Positions 32,692-43,680 of a stretch of DNA of 64,000 bases are shown here, piece by piece (position 1 is the stretch's first letter; each line of letters begins with the position of its first letter). A model generated the notes under the pieces. That model saw nothing but the letters and a program-made list of their open reading frames with translations, was not told the origin of the DNA and made no database searches. A program made the translations under genes and the position numbers. This DNA comes from Boswellia sacra (Eukaryota > Streptophyta > Magnoliopsida > Sapindales > Burseraceae). The stretch is from assembly GCA_013180625.2 (NCBI GenBank), contig SNVD02007100.1, positions 1 through 64,000 on the forward strand, read 5' to 3'.

Positions 32692-34614
32692 TATGAATGG
32701 CGCTTTCATCCCGCTAGAGTGTTAATGACCATGACATTGTGTCAAAGCCTCTTTCGAGACTTAAAAGAACACGAACGAGTCATAGGCACGTCTAGAGAAA
32801 GGAGTTGCCACCTAATTATTTAATTGGGAATAAATGGGAACATCCAATCCCTCGCTTCAAGACCTAAACTACCATCATCCTTTCAGAGATGGCATCGGGA
32901 AGTTAGGTACGAGCCTTTTGACTCGCCTAAATATGAATCCAGCCTCTAGTTGGGAAATACCAAATAGGAATAATTCGTGTTGTTGCTTAAACTGCTTAAC
33001 GTTGTTCATTTAATGCACATTTTTACCTTTGTTAAGCATGTGAGGCGATTATTCAATCAATAACAGTTGTATATTCAGACAAAGAAAGGGGGAGGAGAAT
33101 AGATTACATTTTCATCATACATGGGGGAAAGCGAAAGGATTACATCATTGCTATACAACAGCAATATAATGTTCCATACATTCACATACATTCGAAACTC
33201 AATAGATGATGAATTCCTCATCACCATATGTGAGTCTATTCAATGTCTATCAGGCTTCTTATATATCCATCTAAACATAGCTAAGGCATTCATTCTTTAG
33301 TGATGGTCCCTCACTATCAATGTGAGTCTACCATCACTTTATGGCATCATACAATTATATTTCTAAATACACAAATATTCATAAATCATACAAAGCCATA
33401 ATCTGATATCATGGCGTTCTAGCCTAAATTTTGATAAATTCTATCATGGCAATTCTAACTATAGCTACTCTAGCATAATTCATATCATGTATCATCATGG
33501 CATTCCTAGCCTAAAACAAGTATTCATGGCATAGTCTAGCCTAATTCATGGTATTCATGGCATATTCTAGCGTAATTCAAAGAATCACCAATCATAGCAT
33601 TCAAGGACAAAATGGTAATTCTACCTATTCTATGTTATTTCCTAGCATTCATCAAAGCAAGTAAGTTTTCCTAGCATGATTGGAATCATATGATCTTAAC
33701 ATGTTTTCATAATCATGATTCTAAGCATTTGCAAAGAAGTAAATTCCTAAGCATGATTCTAAAAAGGGAAGGATTACTGACTTACATCGACATGCTTATC
33801 CATCTTACAAGACAAATTGGGTTAGAACAACTCATAATAAGCCTAAATATGCTCCTAAGCATAAAATAAAACCCTAAACATGTTTTTTCTAAGAAAGAAA
33901 AATAAAAGGGAGAATAGAAGGGAGGAGAGAATTATGCTCTCAAGACGTACCCTTTCCAGGTTTAGAGCAATTGAATGCCTAAAAAATTTATACTAGAAAA
34001 GACTTCTCGAATTCTTGAGCGTGTATTCAAGAGGGAGAATGATGATTATATTTAACAATCGGTGTATATTGCAAAGTGAAAGGAGTAGGGTTTATATAGG
34101 AGAGGGCTACAGACAAAAAATAAAGTTTTTCAAGCTAACTTCTGAAAATAACCCAACAAGGGTCGGGCAACCATCCTCAAAAAGTTGGTCAGCCATCTGA
34201 TGGACGCCGGACCTTTGGCCAACAGTTGGGCAGCTATCAGATGGTCGGGCCCTGTCGGATGGCCGATCGGTCAATTTGTGGTAGCCCTTTTCCATTTTTG
34301 GCTTCCTTCAATGCAACCCCTTTAGACCTTTGTTTATTCAATCATGCATAGCTTCTAGAGTTCAACTTTGATTTGTGATCCGTAAATTCCTAAAAAAGCT
34401 AGACATCCGTAGCTTTGCAACGGTATATGAATCATCATCAGATTTCTCTTGGATTAATTTTTGTGATTTTTTTAATTCGTGTGTTAGTTTTTGAGATGCT
34501 TTATCAACTTCTTCTCACCCTTCTCTTCTTGACCTTCAAGGGCATTTTGATCATTTTCATTGCTCAAAATTCATCTTCATTCCTTCATTGAGCCTCAAAA
34601 TTTTAGTTTCTACA
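32692..34614 (-). mobile_element. Gyp-3 5' LTR (1923 bp)
   Basis: The plus strand runs from TATGAATGGCGC (the TG terminus mutated to TA) to GTTTCTACA at 34614, followed by the duplicated CAAGG. The TATA is at 34091-34100 (minus). The GC-richer module at about 34150-34280 contains 'tcggatggccgatcggtc' and 'ggccaacagttgggcagc'. It matches the 3' LTR along its length. Confidence 0.92.
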
Positions 34615-34981
34615 CAAGGGTTCTAAGTGAAGCAAAAATTCCTAAAGGCAGTGGATTTTAAATTGATGTGAATTGTTGGCCTTCATTGATGATAAGAGAA
34701 TGAAGGCCACATATCATATGCAATTGTACTAGAAGCGGGTTGCTCGAGCCTTTAATAAGAGAAAAAGGGCAAGAAGGTTTAAAGAAGGAGAGTTAGTCCT
34801 TAAGTAGGCTAGGCCGGTAGTGTTTGATCCAAGAAAAAACTTCAAGCCTAACTCGAAGGGCCTATTCATTGTGACAAATGTCATGTCTAGCTGAGCCATC
34901 ATCTTATCAGACATGGAAGGGAATGAATTCATTGAGCTGATTAACATAGATAGGCTAAAAGGATACTATGTCTACAAGTGA
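34615..34981 (+). pseudogene. Gyp-2 integrase, C-terminal part resumed after Gyp-3
   Basis: The first bases repeat CAAGG, then the frame continues 'VLSEAKIPKGSGF', and further on 'RKRARRFKEGELVLK' and 'NFKPNSKGLFIVTNVM'. It ends 'INIDRLKGYYVYK' with TGA at 34979-34981. Joined across the insertion, this is the same order as the uninterrupted integrase of Gyp-1. Confidence 0.9.
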
Positions 34982-35312
34982 AGAAAAAGAAAAGAGAATG
35001 AGAGAAAATAGTAATCAACAAAACAGAAGTGGCTGGTTAATGACAGGAGTTGTCTCATTGTGCACATATTGTTCAAGGAACAAATAGTTGTACTTTTTTT
35101 AATGAAATAAAATTGTTTGAAAACAAATATGCCTTTGAAATGCCTCATTATTTTGCATAATAACAAAAGAAAAACATCTAACATCTAAGCTAGCAGCGAA
35201 ACTATCAATGTCGCCTTTGTCTCTTCATTAGACTACGAATAGGTTCGCTGTATCGCTCATGGCACTCTCTAGCTCGAATAGTAAGATCAAGAATGGAAGC
35301 TTCAAGGGTCAC
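34982..35312 (+). other. Gyp-2 post-integrase segment
   Basis: Non-coding between the integrase stop and the 3' end of antisense gene 2. Its right part is the antisense of the gene 2 tail (compare 32110-32290). Conserved in Gyp-1 (11881-11978) and Gyp-3. Confidence 0.75.
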
Positions 35313-35905
35313 TATAGACGCTTGATTTTTTAGGCTTGATGATGAAATGAAGATGAATGAAGAGAAAAAGAAATGATCAAAATGCCCTTCAAAACAAAAA
35401 GAAGAAAGTCGAGGAGGAACCAACCAAAAGCTTTAAAAACTGACACATGATTTTGAAAAATCATAGAAAGTAACCGAGGAGGAACAAAATGACGATTCAT
35501 ATACCGTTACGAAGATACAGATATCTAGTTTTCATAGAATATTATAAATTGCAAATTAGAGTTGAACTCAAAGAGTTATGTCTAGTTGAATGAATGAACG
35601 TCGAAGGAGTACTGCATTGAAAGGATGCAAAATAAAGGGGTTTGGTAGGCCACAACCTGCCAGCAGCTATAAGACATTCGGCCAGTTGTCCTACCACCAG
35701 CCGATGGCCTACCCATAATCGGCTAGCTATATTGTTACCAACAGGCGATTCTCCCACAGTCTACCCACAATTGTAGGACAGTCGAGTGACTATCCTACCA
35801 CCAGCTGATGGTTTACCCATAGTCGACTGGCTATCTTACTGCCAGCCAACGATCCTCCCATAGCTGGTCAGTTGTTCTCTCTTCAATTTTGGAAAATTTT
35901 GTTAT
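35313..35905 (+). mobile_element. Gyp LTR fragment (first about 590 bp) inside antisense gene 2
   Basis: It begins TATAGACGCTTGATTTTTTAGG, matching the LTR start at 43681, and follows that LTR through 'agctttaaaaactgacacatg' and the 'ctaccaccag.cgatgg' module to about 35905. There it breaks off. The next 50 bases (35906-35955) could not be assigned before gene 2 sequence resumes. About 140 bp of gene 2 are missing at the site, so this is a truncated insertion with deletion. Confidence 0.75.
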
Positions 35906-35929
35906 GGACAATTTTGGATTTTATAATTA

Positions 35930-37182
35930 CTTTACTTGTTATGAATGAATATTTTATACTGTCGACATAGTCTGGCAGGATCAGAGAAGGAACTATGGGT
36001 GAAACCCACCAAAGGCACGCACATGATGTAAGCCTCGACTGTCACATGCTCCAAACTCCACCATGGATAGTACCAACAGATATGAGTATCAGGAATGACT
36101 TGAAGCCAATCAACCCAAGAATCACGCCTCTGAAGTCTCCTCCTTGTAAGAAGTTGAGGACCATAATGGGAAATATCCCCCTCAGGTGGTGCTAAAACGA
36201 ACAACCTTTCTTATAGCAAAATCTAAAAAGAAAAAAATAAAAAAAGCCTACTAAGTTGAAAACCTGAAAAGGCAGCTTAGGCAAAAATTAAGGCAAGCTC
36301 GCTAAGTTGAAAACCCAAAAGGGCAACTTAGGCAAAAGTTAGGGTAGAAAAATGAGAAAGAGTAAAGAAAAAGACTGCTAAGTTGAAAACCCAAAAAGAG
36401 CAGCTCAAGCAAAAATTAGGGCAAGCTCGGTAAGTCCAAAACCCAAAAGGGTAGCTTAGGTGAAAATTATAGTATAAAAAAAAGAAAAAGAAAAAAATGA
36501 ACCTGCTAAGTTGAAAACCTAAAAGGGCACCTCAGGCAAAAGTTCGATTGAAAAGAAAAATACCTCAAGAATTAGAGGACTGCCACTGAACCTCTGACTC
36601 AAATCAGTCCTGACGTAATCTAGTTCATCAATGTCTCAACAAGAATCAAGGAAATTATAGTGAAACCAGGTCCCATCTGAGGAATGATGGTCACAAGATA
36701 TGGGTCTCCAAGACCATAAGGTGAAACTGGCAGAAATTATGCAAGAAGGCAAAACTGTAGTAGGCAAAGCCAACTGGATGATGTCCTATGCATCATATCA
36801 AGTAAAAGAATGATTGAAGGCAGTGTCACTCGATAGTTTTGGTGTGAATACCCATGGTAAAAATAGAAAAGTCTAAGAAATTAGCGAGGCCAGACATAGA
36901 TGGTGTCTCAATAGTGGGCAGGATGATGCTCTTAGAACTAGACGAATGACAACCAAGTATGGCAAAAAATTCCTCATACAAGGATAGAGCTCTTGCCCAT
37001 TGAAGCGAAAGACATGATCGTGACAATCCCAGAAAGTCGTGCAATCATTAAGGAAAGAGATGTCGAGCTTTGCATGTCAAAGGAATTTCAAATTATAGAG
37101 ACCACTGGATTCGAGTCATTTCTAGTCATTGCTTCAGAATCTCCAAGAAAGGTTGAAGAACTTTGAGAGTAGCCTCAGATAT
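35930..37182 (-). pseudogene. Gyp-2 antisense gene 2 (DUF7745-like), two exons, 3' end lost
   Basis: Exon 2 (about 36205 to 35932) is open and reads 'FVLAPPEGDISHYGPQL', 'WYYPWWSLEHVTVEAYIMC', 'VPLVGFTHSSFSDPARLCRQ'. The intron (about 36207-36564) is the minisatellite of 'gttgaaaacccaaaagggc.gcttaggcaaaa' units. Exon 1 (about 36565-37182) includes 'LYEEFFAILGCHSSSSKSII' and 'MGIHTKTIE'. The start, at the position of the Gyp-3 ATG, is ATA at 37182-37180. The tail is replaced by the LTR fragment at 35313-35905. Confidence 0.75.
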
Positions 37183-37271
37183 GTTGGAAAGCATGAAAAG
37201 GCATCGAGAAGCATTAAAAAAGCTTGCTCAATGAGATAAGAAGGTGTAAAGAGAAGTGAGTAGGAGAAACA

Positions 37272-37410
37272 CCTTTTATAGTGTAAAAAATGAAGCAAAA
37301 AGGAAAGTGGAAGAAGGACCCCAGGCAGGTAGTGGAAGGACTGCTGGTCAGTGATCCCACCACTGCAATCGACAGTGGTTACGCCAAGAAGCCCTTCGAC
37401 GACCTTTTTT
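37272..37410 (-). promoter_or_regulatory. Putative promoter of Gyp-2 antisense gene 2
   Basis: The minus strand has TATAAAAGG at 37280-37272, about 90 bases before the expected start. Upstream of it, 37335-37395 contains 'gctggtcagtgatcccac' and 'atcgacagtgg'. This resembles the module of the Gyp-2 LTR (44040-44110: 'gctggtcaactatcctac', 'atcccaccac') more than the Gyp-3 version. Confidence 0.5.
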
Positions 37411-37725
37411 CATGCAATCCGACTTCTAATTCACGTATCAATGGGCAACTTTGAGCACGTGACTTTCAAAGTTTGTAATTTTATTCATAATTGGACAAAT
37501 GATGATGTAGAAACAAATTTGAACAAATTTGGATATAAATTGATCAAAATACACACAATTTAAAAAGTAGTGTACAAAATTGAGAATAAACGGATTTTCA
37601 CTAAGTCTTTGAAGCTTGTTCATGCAACTAATCGCTTTGACTTAAGCATAGAAGTTCATATATGGAAGCTAAATGAACAATAAGGAAAAGGAAAACAAAA
37701 AGAGAATCAGTTGATTGTGATAGTC
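37411..37725. other. A+T-rich spacer between the two antisense genes of Gyp-2
   Basis: Counterpart of 30280-30560 in Gyp-3 by position. No gene, repeat or signal could be supported. Confidence 0.5.
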
Positions 37726-38461
37726 CTCACTCGTCACCATTATCATCAATACAAACTAAGAAGGTAGCAACCTGCGCCTGAAGGCGCTCAATCTCTTACT
37801 CTAAATGAGCATTCTCTTGATGACTCATCTGACCCAAGCAATAAGCATATAGTTAGAAAAGCTATTAAGATAGGAATCATACATGAAACAATAGAATATT
37901 GTTTTACCTGATACTGATAAGACATTTGTAAGATATACCCATGAGAAGCAGCTTGCATCCAAAAAACGCACTCCATAGAAGATCGTTGTACATGTATTGT
38001 GTTGCATTCTTTACGTCTAATAGAAATTTGGAAGTAATAGGAAAACTAAAGAAGACATAAGAAGATTTACTAGATTGTCATCATGAGGAACAAAACGAAC
38101 TGGGATGGTTGGATCCTTAGTGATCACATGACTGCAGATCTGTCTACTAGTGTAGACTACATTGATGGCATAAGCCTGGAGATCACCGATCACTTGACCG
38201 ACTAGAATGGCTAGGAGAAATGGAGGTGCATATGGCTACTCAGTAGTAGCAACAAAATAGGCAAAGGTGCCTATACCAGAAAAGGAAACTCTCAACCTCT
38301 TCCCTCGATGGGTGAAAGAACGGCTAGAAGAGCCACGACTGTTACCAGTAGAAGCCTGAGGAATCTCATCAATGGCTCAACCTCGCCTAGTGTGAAGTAA
38401 TGTGGCTCGAGCCCACTCTGCATAAGAGATCGTCATCTTCGAAAACTAGATGTGACTTAGA
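37726..38461 (-). pseudogene. Gyp-2 antisense PMD gene, C-terminal exons only
   Basis: The last exon (about 37841-37728) encodes 'ENAHLE' and 'IERLQAQVAT', ending with the same TGA context as Gyp-3. An upstream exon reads MECVFWMQAASHGYILQMSY (37976-37914), with GT directly after 'SYQYQ'. Earlier sequence (38461-38100) reads 'ISYAEWARATLLHTR', then a Ser/Arg-rich linker and 'ILVGQVIGDLQAYAINVVYT'. The PMD core and first exons are missing: the sequence jumps to the pyrimidine tract region at 38462. Confidence 0.75.
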
Positions 38462-39003
38462 GGAATCTGGCAATCCCTTTAGTGAAAGGCCAAAAGGTAA
38501 AAGCCAAAGAAGAAGGAAGAGATAAAGAAAAGAAAGAAAGAAAGAAGAGAGAAAAAAGAAAGAAGAGAGAAGAGAGAAAGAAAAGAAGAGAGAAAGAAGA
38601 CAAGAGAAGAAAGAGAAAAAATCTCTACATCTACGTAAATAAGAGAGAAAGAAGAAAAGTGAAGAAAGAGAACAAATCTCTACGTCAACATAAAGACCGA
38701 AAAATTTTCAAACACAACTGGTGACAAGCACTCGGCCATGGTAATAGTTTAGCAACTCACGAAGAAAGTTAAGTAACATCAATCAATATAATCTTCAACC
38801 AAAATCACATGGTAGAATTTCTTTAGAGATTAGAAAGTAGTTTGTTGAAGAACACATCGAAGGAGATGAACTTTGAATTGATATAAAATTATCAAGAGAT
38901 GTTTGATATTTTGCAAGAACTTGTAAAGACAGTGAAGAAATCCTCAATGAGTTCAAGAACCAATAACATGATAAGAATTCCCCCATGGAGGATGTAAAAT
39001 CTT
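38462..39003 (-). other. 5' flank of the deleted PMD gene (reverse of 27500-27900)
   Basis: 38505-38670 is the purine-rich complement of the Gyp-3 pyrimidine tract. 38730-39000 is the reverse complement of the region near 27500-27740. No gene. Confidence 0.75.
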
Positions 39004-39314
39004 CACTACAAGAAAAATGCTCATATTTGGCGGTTTCTGGCCGTCAAATATATACATATTTGGCGTTTTTAAACCGACACCTATGGCACTGCCAAATATA
39101 GTCTATTTGGCGGTTGGTCAACCCGACAAATATGTACGCTACTATACTTGACGGTTTTTAGCCGCCAAATATGGTTAATTAAAAAAATTAAAAAAAACAT
39201 ATTTGACAACTTTTAGCCGCCAAATATGATTTTTAAGAAATTTTAAAAAAAATATAGTCTAAAATATTAGTAAATTAACTATTTATAAAATGTTAAAACA
39301 GGTTCCTGTATGGG

Positions 39315-39512
39315 CTAACCAAAATGTTTGCTTGCCTGCTTCTTTGTCAAAAGGTTAGATTTTGGTCTTGGCTCTGGCCTATCTTCCTTCTCAAACTTAA
39401 GCTCCTTCTCTAGCTTGTGCTCCTTCTCTGGCTTGAGCTCTTTCTCAGAACGTTCAATGCCAACCTTCAACCTATGGAATTTTTTCCTAGCCAACTCTTG
39501 AATGGCAAGTGC
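39315..39512 (-). pseudogene. Captured bromodomain-protein exon (downstream of the bromodomain)
   Basis: After an AG acceptor at about 39514-39513, the frame reads 'AIQELARKKFHRLKVGIERS', then Lys/Glu-rich repeats 'EKELKPEKEHKLEKELK', and ends 'TKKQASKHFG' with a stop near 39315. 'AIQELA.K.F..L' directly follows the bromodomain in plant single-bromodomain proteins. It is inferred to be the next exon of the piece at 39599-39700. Confidence 0.65.
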
Positions 39513-39598
39513 CTTCACAAAATGATTGGGTAGTTGAGTTAATAATGAAAACAAGTAGGTAAGTAGAAGAATTAAACAAGAGGGAGAGAGTACCATAC

Positions 39599-39843
39599 CT
39601 GTTTATGGTATATAGTGTCAGGCACATTTTATTGCATTGCATTGCATTTGAGCATATAAGAAAAACATCACCGAATTTAATGACATCACCAAGCTGTCCA
39701 ATAAGATGTAATTCACCCTTTCCTACCATTGCTGTAGCCTCTACAAACTAGACCTCTCCACCAAAAGTTGTCCAGACTAGGCCAACAGATACTCCAGGAG
39801 TTGCAACTTGTTTTGCAGCTTCTCTATCATCAAACCTTGGAGG
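39599..39843 (-). pseudogene. Chimeric exon: LON2-like protease domain joined to a bromodomain end
   Basis: An AG acceptor precedes 39843. The first part reads PPRFDDREAAKQVATPGVSV, 'GLVWTTFGGEV' and 'ATAMVGKGELHLIGQLGDVI', the start of the proteolytic domain of plant peroxisomal Lon protease 2. Without a break it changes to 'GDVFLICSNAMQ', and one base out of frame to 'PDTIYHKQ', the last helix of a bromodomain. A GT donor follows at 39598-39597. One stop (TAG for Q after 'GGEV') and a frameshift are present. The join has no intron, so it happened at DNA level inside an exon or by exon erosion. Confidence 0.75.
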
Positions 39844-40044
39844 CTGCATTACAGTTAAAATTAAAATACATCCTCCGTCCTTAGAGATATTAGCAATATT
39901 TCATTGAATGGAGTTTTAATTGCTAAGCAGATATGAACCATATCCTAAGGCTTAGAAACTGCACTAAAAAGCAAAGCACACCAGGTTTAAGAAATTTTAA
40001 AACATAAACCTGTTAGGATACCGAAAGGAAAAGGAGAGAATTAC

Positions 40045-40320
40045 CCCCAGCACTTTTTGCAGCATTGTCTCATCAACAACCGAAGGTGCAACAATCCTAA
40101 ATGCACTTGATATATCATGATCATTTACACCTATCGAAATGACTTCCATTTCCACTTCAGCTCCATCAGCAAGTCTGTTATCCAATAATGGTGTAGTAAC
40201 CCGGTGAACATTTTTACTTACTGGAACAGTTTGCTTTTGCTCTGTAACTTTAACCGCTACTGCACGAGCCAAGGTAGCCAAATTCCTCTCCAGATTCTGA
40301 ACACCAACCAAATTTCAGTA
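40045..40320 (-). pseudogene. Captured LON2-like exon
   Basis: The minus frame reads 'NLERNLATLARAVAVKVTEQ', 'LLDNRLADGAEVEMEVISIG', 'VNDHDISSAFR' and 'VVDETMLQKVLG', ending at a GT donor (40044-40043). The phase agrees with the next exon 'PPRFDD' at 39843. These are the residues between the AAA+ and protease domains of plant peroxisomal Lon2. A stop lies just upstream ('TAC TGA'), so the earlier part is lost or decayed. Confidence 0.78.
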
Positions 40321-42760
40321 GAAAAAGAAGTTATTCAATCTTCCAACAGCAAGAGTTCGTCCAGATATGATGGTGGTATCAAATCCTGCAACAAAGATTA
40401 ATAGAAACATTAAAAAGATATAAAATTGCAACATACTACAGCCTGATCAAGCATGATGTAGAAATCACATCTACGCAGCAATAACATTGGGACAGCAAAG
40501 TTAGGTTGGAAAATTTTGCTGTTTTCAGGTTTTATATTTTTAGAAGGGAATAAAGGTTGTTAAAAGCTCCATCTATGAAACCGAACTAGCCAAACCAAAA
40601 CTAAAGGCAAATCAAAACAATCGATGGTGTACATCCACACTAAGGAATAGTGGTTTTCCTCTATCTGGGCCTATATAAAAATTTTTCAACCCACAGGAAT
40701 AGATATCTTCCCTAGTTTGGAGTGTTGCAAAAAAAATATTTCAAATATGATACTCCCACAATAATCCCTTTAAATGATTGAGAACATTTAATTTTATGGA
40801 GGAAATGTAGTTTACAAAAAGTAACTAAAGGCAGTTCTAAATTATATCATTTGATGCTTTAATGATAGAATGAAACGATGAGTTCCCCTCTAAGAAAGAC
40901 CAAGTGCTAGATACAGATGTGGCATAGGATATAAGCATGCTATGCCAACAAAATTGCTAAAGAATGGTGTAGCAAAATCTTCATAACATCTACAGATAGA
41001 ATATATGATTGAGCCTTGAATAGTCCGGTAAGCAATTTCATAATTTCAGTCCTACAATGTCAATAACAAAAACAATAATAAATAATGGTGAATTCGATAA
41101 TCTTTTGTTGGTTAGTTGGACAGGCAATGAGGCAAGTGGGACTATGACTGTGTTGAAACAATTCATAGCCAATGGATATGTCCATATGGCCCAAAAACAG
41201 ATTGGAAGAGGAAAGACTTAGGACCATGGGTTCATGCCAACATTTAGTAAAAAGAATATCAACAAAGATTTGCCTCACAAGCATGAATGTTGTTACGTAG
41301 CTGAGTAATGCTAACTTATTGTTTCAGAGAAATGAAAGGTCGAGATGGAACAGCCTGAGCAATCTTGATGTATGCCTAAAAACAGAAACAACAAAACAGT
41401 TTATTGGTTAAAGAAAGAAATATTGAAACAAAGATTATAGGAAATTGTAACAGTTCAAAAATTAAGATCTCATTTTTTAGGTTTGGAATGTTATGTTACT
41501 GATAACATCTAACCAGACTTGGATGGAAAAGAGTAAGTGTTCTGTTCAATGGGATGGATATCTGGCATTTGTTAATTTTTTTCTTAATTTGCTGTTGAAC
41601 ATGTTTTATCATGAATAATTTTGGCTTTTAATGGTTGGCAAGGAAATGATAATTGTAAGAAGAATACTCAAAATAGAAGTCATTACGCTTGATATGCAGT
41701 ATAGAATAAAGGGAAATCAAAGCCTTCAAAGGGATTGAAACACATTCCACTTTCAAACTTCAACAACTACTACTAAATGATAAATTTTGCATCAGTAACT
41801 TAACATTCCAAATGTTTCCACTATCTTCAAAATTTTCCTAGGAACAATTATTGTTACACGAACACACCAAAATGCTCTTGTCCTCACCACTAGTACACTT
41901 CTCTTCAAACAAAACAAATCGTAACTACATTTTACATCTCTAGAAGCTAAGAATCACCATCAAACAAAAACTAACTATTAACAAACAAGACATACCGAAC
42001 CAAGTTCCACCAATAATTTTCGAAGCTAAGCAGCTCTAACCTGAAAAATGCCAGCAACAACAGCTACATCAACATAAACCACGAAACCTCATAATTACCA
42101 AGTACAATGAAGACTCGAGCATTTTTTCTTACAAATTTACTAATAGAACTTGAGCTCAACGTTCATGAAAATTTAAGATACAGTCAATTACCAAAACACT
42201 TAATAAAGTGATTCAAAATCTTCACCTTAAACATCTCATAAGATTGCTCCATGACTTTAACCACACACTGAGACCCGAACGACCACCTGAAGCTTGCTCC
42301 AACCTGGACAACGTGACGTAGCAAGATCAGCAACTTCCTCCAGTATATAGAGCCGATCTTCTTCAAATTGTATTCAGCTAAAGAGTCAGTGTTGGTCACG
42401 CTGAGCTCGAACAAGTAGCTGGATTTAGGGTTAGGTTTTGGGGGAGATGAAGTTTTGTTTATATAGGTTGTAAAAATTACATGGGAGTCTAATATATTAT
42501 AATTTATCATAATCACCCCTAAAAATCACTTCTAAGTTTAAACACTTTATTTGTTTTCATATGTATCCTAATTATTTGTTAATTACTTGTCACTATCTAA
42601 AAATGTGAGAAATATATAATATAATCAAAATAATGAGTGACAAGTATGAAGAAAATATGGGTTTGACTTTCATATTAATGTTATAGTTCTCACTTTTTTA
42701 AAAAAAAGGCCAAATAAAAAAAAATACAAAGTGATAAATATGTGAAAATTTCTTGTAGTC
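40321..42760. other. Rest of the CACTA interior and right end
   Basis: Mostly A+T-rich with no recognisable exon. A minus-strand stretch at 42184-42440 (around 'FRWSFGSQCVVKVMEQSYEM') has more even base composition and could be another captured exon, but I do not recognise it. The last 220 bp have no TTTGGCGG repeats, unlike the left end. Confidence 0.5.
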
Positions 42761-43680
42761 CTTACGAATGGAAAGTCTAAAAAGATCAAAGAAGAATGAA
42801 GAATATTCAACCAAAGGCATGAAGAATGAAAGGTCTAAAGACCAAGAAGATGCAATATAATAGAATTCTCCCTGGTGAGTTTGAAGAAATCAAGAAGTGA
42901 AGAATAGAAGCAAGAAGAACTTAAAAGAAGGGCATGAAATCGAACAAATGCAAAATCTGAATAGATCGATGAATGAAGATTACTTGGCCGAAGCATGAAG
43001 AAATGAAACGTCTAAAGACCGTGAAGCAATGCATGATAGTTGTTTTCTCAGTGGGCATGCATTAGATGAAACCCTAGCAAGTAGGTGCACTTAAGAGTGT
43101 CTTAAGCCCTTAGAATAGGCACAGCCCTAAAAAGAGGCGTATTGAAGAGTATTTAAAAGCCCTAAAAAGTAGGTACATCTAAGAGTGTTTTACGTCTTTA
43201 GAATAGGTACAAGCCCTAAGAAGAGGTGCATTGAAGAGTGTTTAAAAACTCTAAGCAGTATATGCACTCAAGAGTGTTTGAAGCTCTTAGAATAAGTGCA
43301 CTGAAGATTGCTAACAAACCCTAAGAAGTAGGTGCACTTAATAGTGTCTCATCTTAGCATGATAAGGATGCATATGTTTGCACTAGAAAAGTTCACATCA
43401 AGCATCATAAGAATGCATTCCATGCATTAGAATAATACATTTGTCTACACTAGAAGAGCGCATTTCATGCATTAGAAGGATGCAATTTAGCCCTTAAGAA
43501 GGCACTACCCTTATATAGGCATGCCTCTTTTTGCGGGAATTAAAGCGGAGAGTAGATGATAAAAAGTTTGAAAGAATGCAGATGAAGGAAAAGATGTCAA
43601 GATGAGAAGAGAGAAGATAAAGTAAGAGTTACTTTGTCGATCTTTATGTCTCACAAACTTCTCCACAGTAAGGGGCAAGC
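42761..43680 (+). other. Gyp-2 3' non-coding region and polypurine tract
   Basis: Reverse complement of the Gyp-3 region 26535-27500: 'ggtctaaagacc', then 'agtaggtgcactt..agagtgt' repeats (43060-43350) and remnants of the 19-bp field. It ends AGTAAGGGGCAAGC at 43667-43680, the polypurine tract before the LTR. No gene. Confidence 0.8.

Larger units (their letters stand above)
24644..34614 (-). mobile_element. Gyp-3: complete non-autonomous LTR element (9971 bp) without gag or pol
   Basis: Minus orientation: 5' LTR 32692-34614, primer site 32674-32690, leader to about 32416, then a jump to the post-integrase segment, two antisense genes on the plus strand (30835-32205 and 28119-30270), 3' non-coding repeats, polypurine tract 26535-26548, 3' LTR 24644-26534. 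Target duplication CAAGG at 24639-24643 and 34615-34619 is perfect. No gag, protease, RT, RNase H or integrase motif occurs inside. It could move only with enzymes from a relative such as Gyp-2. Confidence 0.93.
39004..42760. mobile_element. CACTA transposon (3757 bp) carrying host gene pieces
   Basis: The left end is CACTACAAGAAAAATGC, and the right end reads ATTTCTTGTAGTC, its complement with the last G changed to C. A 3-bp duplication CTT flanks it (39001-39003 and 42761-42763). The left subterminal 200 bp has repeats of 'atatttggcgg' and 'gccgccaaatat', typical of CACTA ends. No transposase is present. The interior holds exons of two host genes on the minus strand. It is inserted in the 3' non-coding region of Gyp-2, which continues on both sides. 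Confidence 0.9.

Noticed and set aside
39315..40320. A functional LON2 gene
   Set aside because: Only two exons are present, with an in-frame stop, a frameshift, and a switch to bromodomain sequence, all inside CACTA ends.
42184..42516. Naming the even-composition stretch in the CACTA element as a specific gene
   Set aside because: It may be an exon, but I could not match it to any family with confidence.
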